Shown here: piece after piece, positions 55,244 to 63,338 of the stretch
How positions within the stretch are numbered: the stretch's first letter is position 1
Layout: each line of letters starts with the position of its first letter
Origin: Streptomyces sp. CB02400
GTDB taxonomy: Bacteria; Actinomycetota; Actinomycetes; Streptomycetales; Streptomycetaceae
NCBI RefSeq assembly: GCF_001905725.1
Contig: NZ_LIWB01000003.1
Span: forward strand, 395,575 to 459,574
DNA length: 64,000 bases
Direction of reading: 5' to 3'
Position numbers and translations under genes: made by a program
The notes under the pieces: model-generated
The model's input: the letters and a program-made list of their open reading frames with translations, nothing else
Databases searched by the model: none
Told to the model about the DNA's origin: nothing

Positions 55244-57013
55244 CTACGCCACCCGCCTCAGCGCCAGCACCGCGTTGTGCCCACCGAACCCGAACGAGTT
55301 GCTCAGCACCAGATCACCGCCGTCCGACAGTGCCCGCGGTTCCCCCCGCACCACGTCCAGGTCGATCGCGTCGTCGACCTCCCCGCAGCCCACCGTCGCC
55401 GGTACCACCCGGTGGTGCAGCGTGAGCACCGCGGCGACCGCCTCCACCCCGCCCGCGGCCCCCTGAAGGTGCCCCAGGTGCCCCTTCAGAGCCGTGACCG
55501 GCACGTTCTGCCGCCCGAGCACGCCCCGCAGCGCCCGGGCCTCCGCGAGATCGCCGTCGACCGTGGCGGTGGCGTGCGCGTTGACGTGGACCACGTCCGC
55601 CACCTGGCCCCCCGCGTCCCGCACGGCCCGCCGCAGCGCGAGCGCGATGCCGTCGCCGGACGGATCCGGCGCCGCGACGTGGTGGGCGTCGGCGGACAGC
55701 CCCCACCCGGCGGCCTCGCAGTAGACACGGGCCCCACGGGCGCGCGCGTGCTCCTCGGACTCCAGGACGAGCACCCCCGCCCCCTCCCCGTTGACGAACC
55801 CGTCACGGTCCTTGGCGAACGGGTGCGACGGCGAGCCCCCGGCCGGGTCACCCTCGGCCAGCGCCCGCATCGCCGCGAAGGACGCCATGATCGCCGGCGT
55901 CACGACCGCCTCGGCACCGCCCGCGAGGGCGACGTCGACCCGCCCGTACCGGATGCGGTCGACCGCCTGCCCGATCGCCTCGGTCCCGGAGGCGCACGCG
56001 CTGGTCACGGTGCGCGCCTCACCGGTGATGTGCAGGTCGAGGGAGACCTGCGAGGCCGCCTGCGAGGGCACCGTCATCGGCGTGGTCAGCGGTGAGACAC
56101 CGCGCGGCCCCTTCTCCCGCAGCCTCCGGTCCCCGCCGACCAGCACCGACGCGTCCCCGAGGATGGCGCCGAGGCTCACCCCGACCCGCTCCGGATCGAG
56201 CCCGCTCTCGCGCGTACCGCCGTCCGCGTACCCCGCGTCGGCCCACGCCTCCCGCGCCGCCAGCACGGCGAACTGCGCGGCCCGGTTCATCCGCCGCGCC
56301 GCCTGCCGGGGCAGCAGCCCGGCCGGGTCCACCGGCACGGTCCCGGCGATCCGCACCGGCAGCCCGTCGAACTCCTCGCCCGCCAACTCCCGTATGCCGT
56401 GCCGTCCTTCGAGCAGTCCCTGCCACAACTCGCCCGCACCGACGCCCAGCGGGGTGACGGCACCGAGCCCGGTGACGACCACCCGCCGCGCCCCGGCCGC
56501 CTCCGCCGCCCGCACGGGGCGCGGTTCGTGCCGTACGACGTCGCCCTCCCGGTCGGCCCCGGCGGCCCACCGGCGCACCTCGGCGTCGGACACGGGCCCG
56601 GCCGCGCCCTCACCGTCGGCGTGCCAGGCGCCCCAGCGGCGGACGTACGTCACCTCCTCGGCCTCCGGATCGACGGCGCGCAGGGTGCGCACCCGGTCCC
56701 CGTCCCGGAACTCCACGTCGTCGAGGACCGGCGAGCTCACCCGCGGGACCGCGGCCACGTCCAACCGCCGCCCGGCGACGGTCACCCGCTGGTCGCGGCG
56801 CAGCGCCTCCTCGTGGTCCGCCCCGCCGAGCGGCGGCCGCAGCGTGACCCGGATCACCTCCGGGCCCTCGGGCAGCGTGTGCGTCACGACGTGCCACCGG
56901 TGCCGCACCGCGTCCTCGCGGGACAGGGCGAACAGGTCACCGGGAACGACCTCGGCGGCGGTGACCGCGTACGGGCGTATGGGTACTTCAGGCGTTTCGG
57001 GGGAGTGGGTCAT
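55244..57013 (-). CDS. Beta-ketoacyl synthase with unassigned ~177-residue N-terminal domain
   Basis: 589 residues, much longer than a ~410-residue FabF. The KS domain starts at about residue 177 (RRVVVTGLGAVTPLGVG). The triad is Cys340 (TVTSACASGTEA), His480 (VNAHATATVDGD) and His515 (KGHLGHLQGAAGG). The N-terminal part (VTAAEVVPGDLFALSREDAV; WHVVTHTLPEGPEVIRVTLR) looks like small beta modules and was not recognised. The KS probably elongates an acyl chain. No acyl carrier protein, malonyltransferase or partner KS is adjacent. ATG at 57013. Confidence 0.88.
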   Translation of the reverse strand: MTHSPETPEVPIRPYAVTAAEVVPGDLFALSREDAVRHRWHVVTHTLPEGPEVIRVTLRPPLGGADHEEALRRDQRVTVAGRRLDVAAVPRVSSPVLDDVEFRDGDRVRTLRAVDPEAEEVTYVRRWGAWHADGEGAAGPVSDAEVRRWAAGADREGDVVRHEPRPVRAAEAAGARRVVVTGLGAVTPLGVGAGELWQGLLEGRHGIRELAGEEFDGLPVRIAGTVPVDPAGLLPRQAARRMNRAAQFAVLAAREAWADAGYADGGTRESGLDPERVGVSLGAILGDASVLVGGDRRLREKGPRGVSPLTTPMTVPSQAASQVSLDLHITGEARTVTSACASGTEAIGQAVDRIRYGRVDVALAGGAEAVVTPAIMASFAAMRALAEGDPAGGSPSHPFAKDRDGFVNGEGAGVLVLESEEHARARGARVYCEAAGWGLSADAHHVAAPDPSGDGIALALRRAVRDAGGQVADVVHVNAHATATVDGDLAEARALRGVLGRQNVPVTALKGHLGHLQGAAGGVEAVAAVLTLHHRVVPATVGCGEVDDAIDLDVVRGEPRALSDGGDLVLSNSFGFGGHNAVLALRRVA

Positions 57014-57333
57014 GGCCGCGCATGCTCTCTTTGGTCCGAACTGTCGTACTGGGGGCGGTTACGAGTGTTCTGTACGACATGCGAACGGACCATTGTTGAA
57101 TCACGGGCATGTCCGTTTTGCCATGTTCTACCAGGAGGGTGACGGGAGACACACCCGGCAACGCGCGGGCGGGGCCGGTGAGTTACCCGGCCGTAGCCCG
57201 TATGTGCAAAACGTCACGAATCGCCCGACACTCCCGCTCGCCGACGGGGAACGGTGTGCTTCGATGTGTGCGACACCTGTACGCAGCGGGGACGGCCGGG
57301 TTGCACGGGGCATCCGAGACACCGGTGGAGGGC
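57014..57333. promoter_or_regulatory. 320-bp divergent promoter gap with an imperfect inverted repeat
   Basis: The gap lies between the ketosynthase (minus) and sigma-factor (plus) genes. ACATG-N2-AACGGAC (57077-57090) and its complement with one bulge (57111-57126) form an inverted repeat. No gene supported. GGTGGAGG precedes the sigma-factor ATG. Confidence 0.45.
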
Positions 57334-57849
57334 ATGACCGAGGAAGAGTTCGACGCTTTCTACGCGACCGCGTTCCCCCGTCTGACCGGGCAGTTGTACG
57401 CCTTCACCGGGGACCTCGGCGAGGCCCAGGACGTGGTCCAGGAGGCGTTCGTACGGGCCTGGGACCGGCGTCGGAAGCTGCTCGCCGACGAGGCGCCCGA
57501 GGCGTGGGTGCGCACCGTCGCCATGCGCCTCGCGGTGAGCCGCTGGCGCCGTACGAGACGCTGGCTGGAACTGGTGCGGCGCACCCCGCCGCAGGAGACG
57601 ACCCCCGGACCGGGCCCCGACCGCACCGCCCTGGTCGCCGCGCTGCGCCAACTGCCGGAGCAGCAGCGCATGGCCGTCGTCCTGCACCACCTGTGCGACC
57701 TCAGTGTCGAACAGGTAGCCTCCGAAACAGGTGCACCCGTGGGCACGGTCAAGGCCAGGCTGTCCCGCGGACGGGCGGCACTGGCCAGACACCTGACGGT
57801 GGACGAGGCCGAGGAGCCGGCCTGGAGGGAGAGTGGCCGTGTCGGATGA
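57334..57849 (+). CDS. SigE-family ECF RNA polymerase sigma factor
   Basis: 171 residues. Sigma-2: EEEFDAFYATAFPRLTGQLY, then DLGEAQDVVQEAFVRAWDRR. Sigma-4: LPEQQRMAVVLHHLCDLSVE, then QVASETGAPVGTVKARLSRG. It recognises specific promoters; its targets are unknown. The ATG 57334 is set by the domain start and GGTGGAGGGC. The next gene overlaps its end by 11 bp, suggesting the membrane partner acts as its anti-sigma or sensor. Confidence 0.88.
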   Translation: MTEEEFDAFYATAFPRLTGQLYAFTGDLGEAQDVVQEAFVRAWDRRRKLLADEAPEAWVRTVAMRLAVSRWRRTRRWLELVRRTPPQETTPGPGPDRTALVAALRQLPEQQRMAVVLHHLCDLSVEQVASETGAPVGTVKARLSRGRAALARHLTVDEAEEPAWRESGRVG

Positions 57850-58564
57850 ACTCGCCGGTGCCTTGCGCGAGTTGGCCGCACGGCACGAGACCCCGCCGCG
57901 CGTCGGTGCCGCGGAGATCCGCGACCGCGCCCGGCGCCGCTCCCGCCGCCGCAGGGCGACCGCCGCGCTCGGCACGGCGGCCACGGCGGCCTGCGTGCTG
58001 ACGGCCGTCGCGTTCACCCTGCACACCGGGGAACCCGCCCGGAACGGCCGTACCCCGGCCGCGGCATCGGACGCCCGCACCCCCGCCCCCACCACGGCGA
58101 CCCCGGTCCCCGCCTCCGCCGGCGTCCTGGACCTGGGCCGCCACACCCTCACGCTCGGCGAGCGCGTCATGCGCGTCGACTCGCACTCCTTCCGCCGGTT
58201 CCCGCCCGGCAGCCGGATGACGGTGACGGCCAAGACCGACCTCAAGACGCTGCCGCTCGAAGGCATCACCAGGTCCGGCAAGGCGGTCAAGGTCCCCTAC
58301 CTGGTGGAGCTGCGCACCCCCGACCGGCAGCCGGTCTACGCGGGCGCCCTCGCCTTCGACACCAAGGCGCTCGCCGCCCTCTCCGCCGAGACGGGCTGGC
58401 TGGGCATGAGCCCCACGGACGCGGAGTGGTTCTACACCCGGGCACGGACGGGCGACCACATCGAGATCACGTCGACGGCCACCCCGGACGAGAGGGCGAC
58501 GACCTCCGCACCGACTTCGGGAAGCACGGGAGGCACGGGAGGCATGGGAGACGCGGGAGGCTGA
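57839..58564 (+). CDS. Single-pass membrane protein, probable partner of the upstream sigma factor
   Basis: 241 residues. Cytosolic N-terminus (about 1-37, Arg-rich RDRARRRSRRRRATAALG), one TM helix at about 38-58, then an external beta-type domain from about 98 (VLDLGRHTLTLGERVMRVDS) and a Ser/Gly-rich end. GTG 57839 has GGAGGG 9 bases upstream; GTG 57833 is too close to that site. No zinc-binding anti-sigma motif is seen, yet topology and overlap fit an anti-sigma or sensor role. Confidence 0.75.
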   Translation: MSDELAGALRELAARHETPPRVGAAEIRDRARRRSRRRRATAALGTAATAACVLTAVAFTLHTGEPARNGRTPAAASDARTPAPTTATPVPASAGVLDLGRHTLTLGERVMRVDSHSFRRFPPGSRMTVTAKTDLKTLPLEGITRSGKAVKVPYLVELRTPDRQPVYAGALAFDTKALAALSAETGWLGMSPTDAEWFYTRARTGDHIEITSTATPDERATTSAPTSGSTGGTGGMGDAGG

Positions 58565-58625
58565 CCCCCGCCCGCCGGCCGGCCCCCTGCCCTCGGCGGC
58601 CACCTGCGATTTCTCCCTCCGGCGA

Positions 58626-58654
58626 CCAATCCGCGACGCCCGCAGGACCGGATT
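58626..58654 (+). promoter_or_regulatory. Putative SigK-type promoter upstream of sigK
   Basis: CCAATCC at 58626-58632 and CCGGATT at 58648-58654, 15 bp apart, 10 bp before the sigK ATG. The same motif with identical spacing occurs at 60080-60108. It resembles the mycobacterial SigK elements (-35 CCATCC, -10 CCGAAT, recalled). Transcription would start close to the ATG. Confidence 0.65.
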
Positions 58655-58664
58655 ACGCCCGGAG

Positions 58665-59262
58665 ATGTCCCGACCGCGGAGGGCCCACGCGAAAGAAGCA
58701 GTCCACATCGGCGGAAACCCCTCGTGGGAGCCGGATCTCCAGGAACTGGTGGGCCGCGTCGCGCTCGGGGACGAGGAGGCGTTCGCCTCGGTCTACGACC
58801 GGGTGGTGAGCCCGGTCCTCGGAGTCGTCCGCTCCGTACTGCGGGACCAGGCCCAGTCGGAGGAGGTGGCCCAGGAGGTCCTGGTCGAGGTGTGGCGCAC
58901 GTCCCCCGCGTACCGCCCCGACCGCGGCACCGCCATCAACTGGATCCTCACCCTGGCCCACCGCCGCGCCGTGGACCGGGTGCGGTCCGCGGAGGCCCCG
59001 ACCACAAGGCCGCCGCCCTGGCCCGGATGCCCGAGTACGACGAGGTCGTCGAACAGATCGAGGCCCGCATCGAACGCGAACAGGTACGCCGCTGCCTGCC
59101 ACCCTCACCGAGATCCAGCACCAGGCCGTCACTCTGGCCTACTGCCGCGGCCTGACCTACCGCCAGGTGGCGGAAGCGCTGACGCTCCCGCTGGACACGG
59201 TCAAGACCCGGCTGCGCGACGGCCTCATCCGGCTCCGCGACTGCCTGGGGGTGACCGCGTGA
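58665..59262 (+). pseudogene. sigK: SigK-type ECF sigma factor gene with two frameshifts
   Basis: Product would be about 199 residues. Sigma-2 is intact (NPSWEPDLQELVGRVALGDE ... [36 protein letters not shown]). At about 58996-59000, in GGCCCCG, the frame changes by one missing base to continue [20 protein letters not shown] ... EREQVRRCL. At about 59097-59102 it changes again to [20 protein letters not shown] ... [20 protein letters not shown] and a stop TGA at 59260. The order of the SigK family is thus preserved across three frames. Both sites are in C-runs, so sequencing error remains possible. Confidence 0.85.
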
Positions 59263-60006
59263 CCACCGCCGACCTGCACCGGATGACCGGCGCCTACGCC
59301 CTGCACGCCCTGCCCGACGACGAACGCGAGACCTTCGAACGCCACCTCGCCGACTGCGAACCGTGCGCGCGGGAGACCGCCGAACTCGCCGCCACCGCCG
59401 CCCGCCTGGGCCTCGCCCTCTCCGCCCCGCCCCGCGATGCGGGAACAGGTGCTGCGCCGCGTCACCACCGTCCGCCAGCAGCCGCCCGGCCCGCCGGCCA
59501 CTCCCCGCCCGGCCCGTACGGCCGTACGGGCACACCGGCTGTCCCGCTGGGCGCTGGCCGCCTGTCTGGCGGCGGCCGCCGCGCTCGGCGGCACGGCCGT
59601 CTGGCAGTACGAACGCGCCGAGGACGCCCGGGAGCAGGCCCGCCGCGCCGAACAGGGCACGGAGGAGATCGCCGCCGTACTGGCCGCCCCGGACGCCACG
59701 ACCCGGGCCGCGTCCCTGGGCGACGGCGCCACCGGCACCGTCGTCGTCTCCCGGGACCGGGACAGGGCGGTGTTCGTCGTCTCCGGCATGGCACGCCCGC
59801 CCGGTGGCAAGGTCTACCAGCTCTGGTTCGACGACGGTGGCACCATGCGGTCCGCGGGCCTGATGGACCCCGGCCGCACCGACCAGGCCGTCCTGATGAA
59901 GGGCGCCTTCGACGGCGCGTCCGCCATGGGCATCACCGTCGAACCAGAGGGCGGCTCCCGCCGGCCCACCTCCGACCCGCTCGCCCTGATGGAACTCCCC
60001 ACCTGA
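59259..60006 (+). pseudogene. rskA: RskA-type anti-sigma-K factor gene with one frameshift
   Basis: Starts GTG at 59259, overlapping the sigK stop as GTGA. The zinc anti-sigma domain reads DLHRMTGAYALHALPDDERE ... FERHLADCEPCARETAELAA with the H-x3-C-x2-C site. The frame changes at about 59424-59434 in CCCCGCCCCGCG; then AMREQVLRRVTTVRQQPPG, a TM helix (ALAACLAAAAALGGTAV) and the external RskA domain (VFVVSGMARPPGGKVYQLWF) follow, to the TGA at 60004. Family order is intact across two frames. Confidence 0.82.
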
Positions 60007-60079
60007 ATCCGTTGCGGGAACGCGTGCGGATTGATGCGGACCGGCCGTTGAAAAAAGATTCACCGAATCGGGTGAGAGA

Positions 60080-60108
60080 CCAATCCGCCGGCCTTTCGGG
60101 GCCGGATT
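60080..60108 (+). promoter_or_regulatory. Second SigK-type promoter motif, before the oxidoreductase stub
   Basis: CCAATCC (60080-60086), 15 bp, CCGGATT (60102-60108), 6 bp before the GTG at 60115, so a leaderless transcript is expected. A CCGGCC-N6-GGCCGG hairpin lies within the spacer/-10 region. Confidence 0.65.
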
Positions 60109-60114
60109 CCCCAC

Positions 60115-60212
60115 GTGACCGACGACGAGAAGAAAACGCGATACCCCCTGGGTGCGCTGAGCGGAGCACTGGCCGGGTTCTCCGCGCTCGCCGTCGCCGA
60201 ACCGGTGGCGGC
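60115..60212 (+). pseudogene. 5' stub of a molybdopterin-dependent oxidoreductase gene
   Basis: The first ~32 codons (TDDEKKTRYPLGALSGALAG, then FSALAVAEPVAA) match the N-terminal membrane segment of the molybdopterin-dependent oxidoreductases that accompany sigK/rskA in Streptomyces (recalled). The body of the gene, normally several hundred codons, is missing. The frame runs to a stop at 60271-60273 inside the next gene. The junction lies at about 60209, where fasciclin sequence begins in another frame. Confidence 0.7.
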
Positions 60213-60626
60213 ATGGCCGAGGACCCGGTGGCCACCGCCGCGTCCAACAACCCGGCCCTGTCCACCCTGGTGACGGCGGTGAAGAAGGCCGGCCTGGTCG
60301 ACACCCTCAACAACGCCGAGGACATCACGGTGTTCGCGCCCACCAATGACGCCTTCGCGAAGATCCCGAAGGACACCCTGGACAAGGTGCTGGCCGACAA
60401 GGAGCAGCTCGCGAACATCCTCACCTACCACGTGGTGGGCCAGAAGCTCACCCCCGAGGACCTGGGGAACGGCTCCTTCGAAACCCTGCAGAAGTCGAAG
60501 CTGACGACGTCCGGCGCGGACGGGGACTACACCGTCAACGACTCCGCGAAGGTGGTCTGCGGCAACGTCAAGACCGCCAACGCGAACGTCTACATCATCG
60601 ACACGGTCCTGATGCCGGCCTCCTGA
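60213..60626 (+). CDS. Fasciclin-domain protein, signal peptide lost
   Basis: 137 residues. A full FAS1 domain: NPALSTLVTAVKKAGLVDTL, ITVFAPTNDAFAKIPKDTLD, ILTYHVVGQKL, NVKTANANVYIIDTVLMPAS. Family members are secreted and have a signal peptide and lipobox before GMAxDPVATAAS; here translation would start at ATG 60213 right at that point. Related MPT70/MPT83 are SigK targets in M. tuberculosis. If one base were added at the junction, the stub TM segment would be fused in frame, giving a membrane-anchored FAS1 protein. Otherwise the product is cytosolic or nonfunctional. Confidence 0.85.
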   Translation: MAEDPVATAASNNPALSTLVTAVKKAGLVDTLNNAEDITVFAPTNDAFAKIPKDTLDKVLADKEQLANILTYHVVGQKLTPEDLGNGSFETLQKSKLTTSGADGDYTVNDSAKVVCGNVKTANANVYIIDTVLMPAS

Positions 60627-60637
60627 CACCACACCGG

Positions 60638-60678
60638 GCACGTCCCGGGCGCCACGCGGCAAGGCGCCCGGGACGTGC
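60638..60678. terminator. Strong bidirectional terminator
   Basis: Perfect 16-bp stem (60638-60653 with 60663-60678), 9-nt loop, 11 bp past the fasciclin stop and 29 bp before the end of the convergent PIN-toxin gene. Confidence 0.88.
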
Positions 60679-60707
60679 TTCCGCGCCGGACAGGACGGTC
60701 CCCGGCG

Positions 60708-61121
60708 TCAGACCTTGATGACGGTGGCGAGTGTTCCGCAGAACGCGGTGATGTCCTCCGGGTCCGAGGTGAGCACGGTGACGGGCCCGGGAGCGGCCAG
60801 GGCGGTCGCGCTGAGCATCGCGTCGATGGCGTACTTGTGGCCGTGCAGTCCGGCGTCGGCGAGCAGGGCGGCGGCGTGGCGGGCGATCGGCTCGGTGACG
60901 GGTTCGACGACGAGGCGGGAAAGGGTCCATTCCAGGGCGGGGCGGTTGATGCGAGGGTGGACGACCTCCACGAGCGTGGCCGTGGACGTGATCACCCGCA
61001 GGTCGTCGGCGCGGGCGAGGGCGAGCCAGGCGGTGACCGCGCGGTCGCGGAGGACGGCCTTGGCGAGCCCTTCGCTGTCCAGCACCAGCGTGCCGCCCGG
61101 GACGGCGGGGGAGCGGCTCAC
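60708..61121 (-). CDS. PIN-domain ribonuclease toxin (VapC-like)
   Basis: 137 residues. PIN acidic residues in LVLDSEGLAKAVLRD (Asp), ATLVEVVHPRINR (Glu), YAIDAMLSATALA (Asp) and TSDPEDITAF. It cleaves RNA. GTG 61121 overlaps the antitoxin stop as GTGA, so the toxin follows its antitoxin in the same operon. Confidence 0.85.
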   Translation of the reverse strand: MSRSPAVPGGTLVLDSEGLAKAVLRDRAVTAWLALARADDLRVITSTATLVEVVHPRINRPALEWTLSRLVVEPVTEPIARHAAALLADAGLHGHKYAIDAMLSATALAAPGPVTVLTSDPEDITAFCGTLATVIKV

Positions 61122-61381
61122 GCGGCGTTCGCTCCGCCCGGCGTCTGCTGCTGCCGGGCCTGGTGGAGCTGATCGCGCAGGGCCAGGATCTCGTCCTCGG
61201 TGACGGGCCCGTGCTCGGCTTCGGCAACGGCGATGAGCTCGTTGAGATTGTCGCGTTCGATCTGGCGGGCGACAGCGGCGGCGACATAGGCGGACAGCCC
61301 CGACGGACCACTGCGGGCCTTGGCCGCTTCGGCGATGTCACGCGGCATGGTGATCGAATACTTGCCGGTAGGCTCACTCAT
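61118..61381 (-). CDS. Antitoxin of the PIN toxin
   Basis: 87 residues. Ribbon-helix-helix-like start EPTGKYSITMPRDIAEAAKA, then a helical region (AYVAAAVARQIERDNLNELI) and a toxin-binding acidic end (VAEAEHGPVTEDEILALRD). ATG 61381 has AGGTAGG at a good distance; ATG 61390 and 61402 are less suitable. It should bind its own promoter and neutralise the toxin. Confidence 0.8.
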   Translation of the reverse strand: MSEPTGKYSITMPRDIAEAAKARSGPSGLSAYVAAAVARQIERDNLNELIAVAEAEHGPVTEDEILALRDQLHQARQQQTPGGANAA

Positions 61382-61472
61382 GCCACTCATCCTACCTCTC
61401 ATCCTCCCACCTGAGCCGGGATGTCAAGCGGGCTGATCCTTCGCCCACCACAGAAAGCCCGCCGAAGGCCGC

Positions 61473-61497
61473 CGGTCGGCGAAACCTTCGCCGACCG
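61473..61497 (-). terminator. Hairpin terminator of the sugar ABC operon
   Basis: CGGTCGGCGAA (61473-61483) pairs perfectly with TTCGCCGACCG (61487-61497) across a 3-nt loop, 40 bp beyond the permease stop. Confidence 0.82.
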
Positions 61498-61536
61498 TTG
61501 AGAACCCCGTTCCACCGCGGCGGCCGTGCCACCGCC

Positions 61537-62397
61537 CTACCCCTTGACCGCCCCCGACGTCAGCCCCCGGATGAACGACCGCTGCAGCGCAAGGAAGGCG
61601 AGCACCGACGGCAGCATCGCCAGGAAGGCCCCCACCAGCAGCACCCCGATGCCCACCTGGTCGTCCGAGCGCAGGGAGCGCAGCGCCAGCGGCAGGGTGT
61701 ACTGGGCCGGGTCGGTGGCGACCAGCAGCGGCAGCATGTACTGGTCCCAGATCATCGTGAACCCGAAGATGCCGATCACCCCCAGCGCGGGCCGGCACAG
61801 CGGCAGCACGACCTGCCAGAAGACCCGCAGCTCACCCGCGCCGTCCAGCCGCGCCGACTCCTCCAGCTCCTTGGGGATCTCCTTCATGAACTCGGTCATC
61901 ACCAGGATCGAGAAGCCCCACGCCGCCACCGGCACGATCATGCCGACCAGCGAGCCGACCAGACTGACGTGCAGCACCGGCAGATCCGCCAGCAGCACCG
62001 ACAGCGGTACGGCCAGCACCTCCTCCGGCAGCATCATCGTCGCCAGGACGAGCACCAGCACCACCGCCGAACCGCGGAACCGCTTGCGGGCCAGCGCGTA
62101 CCCGGCGAAGACGCTGACCAGCACCTGGAGGGCCAGCCCCCCGCCCACCACGAGGAAGGAGTTGAGGAGATAGTCCAGAACATTCCGGTCGATCGCCCGT
62201 TCCAGGTTGTCCAGGGACAGCCGGTCGGGAAGCAGGGTGAACTGCGTCGGGTCCACGGTCGGTGTGAAGGCGCCGATCATCAGCGCCAGCAGCGGCCCCG
62301 CGAAGACCGCGAAGAGAACGGTGTACAGGACGAACCGCAGCACCCGGGCCCACGGCCCGCGCGCCTCCTGCAGTCCGAGCGCGGTGTCGTTCCTCAT
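61537..62397 (-). CDS. Carbohydrate ABC transporter permease, MalG/LacG type
   Basis: 286 residues, six TM helices. The EAA loop reads KELEESARLDGAGELRVFWQ-VVLPLCRPAL, the standard MalG coupling segment. A periplasmic loop begins PTVDPTQFTLLPDRLSLDNL. ATG overlaps the upstream permease stop by four bases. It is the last gene of the importer operon in this window. No ATPase is encoded; such importers in Streptomyces use the shared MsiK. Confidence 0.93.
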   Translation of the reverse strand: MRNDTALGLQEARGPWARVLRFVLYTVLFAVFAGPLLALMIGAFTPTVDPTQFTLLPDRLSLDNLERAIDRNVLDYLLNSFLVVGGGLALQVLVSVFAGYALARKRFRGSAVVLVLVLATMMLPEEVLAVPLSVLLADLPVLHVSLVGSLVGMIVPVAAWGFSILVMTEFMKEIPKELEESARLDGAGELRVFWQVVLPLCRPALGVIGIFGFTMIWDQYMLPLLVATDPAQYTLPLALRSLRSDDQVGIGVLLVGAFLAMLPSVLAFLALQRSFIRGLTSGAVKG

Positions 62398-63338
62398 CGG
62401 ACCTCCTTACGGCGCAGGCGCGAGGCCACGGTCAGCACCAGCAGAACCAGGAACAGCAGTACGGTCCCGGCCGCCGCGACCCCCAGCTCGTTGCGTTCGA
62501 GACCGAGCTTGTACGTCAGTGTCAGCAGCACCTCGGTCGAGCCGTCGGGCCCGCCGTTGGTGAGCAGGAACACCTCGGTGAAGATCCGCAGGCCCCGGAT
62601 CGCGGCCAGGGTCAGCAGGATCGCGAACACCGGCCGCAGTCCGGGCAGCGTGACGTGCCAGATCCGGCGGAAGCGCGAGGCCCCGTCGACCGCCGACGCC
62701 TCGTAGAGCACCCGGTCCACCCCGGCCAGCCCCGCCAGGAAGATCATCATGTCGTACGGGGCGCCCCGCCAGATGCCGACGAAGGCGATGGACGCCAGCG
62801 AACTGTCCGGCGAGTTGAGGAACTCGCTGGGCCCCATGCCGAAGACGGACAGCACCGAGTTCAGCGCGCCGCCCTCGGCCGGGTAGTACATGACCCGCCA
62901 CACCTCGGCCACCACCGCCATGGCCGTGACCACCGGCAGGAAGATCGCCGACCGGATGAACCACAGCGACCGGGTCTGCCCCTCCAGCAGCAGGGCCAGC
63001 GCCAGCCCGAGCACGATCGAGCCGGCGGTCGTGGCCACGGCCAGGACCACCGTGTGCCACACCGCCGCCCCGAAGTCGGAACTTCCGGCGATCTCGGAGT
63101 AGTTGGCCCCGCCGACATAGGTGTTCCCGAGGAACGGCCGTACTTCCTCGAAGCTCATCCGCACGGCCTGCGCCATGGGGATGAACTTGAAGTACAGGAA
63201 CAGCAGCAGGGCCGGCGCGAGGAAGAGACAGGGCGTCGCGGCCCGCCGCAACCGCGTCGTCATCGGCGGCGCCGTACGGGGCGGACGCCGGACACCGCCC
63301 GTCCCGCGCGACGACGTCCGCGCCTCCGTCACCGCCAT
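62394..63338 (-). CDS. Carbohydrate ABC transporter permease, MalF/UgpA type
   Basis: 314 residues, six TM helices after an Arg/Thr-rich cytosolic N-terminus. EAA loop: LYEASAVDGASRFRRIWHVT-LPGLRPVFAI. It pairs with the MalG-type permease. Start ATG 63338 shares a base with the stop of the binding-protein gene (TGATG-type overlap). Confidence 0.93.
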   Translation of the reverse strand: MAVTEARTSSRGTGGVRRPPRTAPPMTTRLRRAATPCLFLAPALLLFLYFKFIPMAQAVRMSFEEVRPFLGNTYVGGANYSEIAGSSDFGAAVWHTVVLAVATTAGSIVLGLALALLLEGQTRSLWFIRSAIFLPVVTAMAVVAEVWRVMYYPAEGGALNSVLSVFGMGPSEFLNSPDSSLASIAFVGIWRGAPYDMMIFLAGLAGVDRVLYEASAVDGASRFRRIWHVTLPGLRPVFAILLTLAAIRGLRIFTEVFLLTNGGPDGSTEVLLTLTYKLGLERNELGVAAAGTVLLFLVLLVLTVASRLRRKEVR

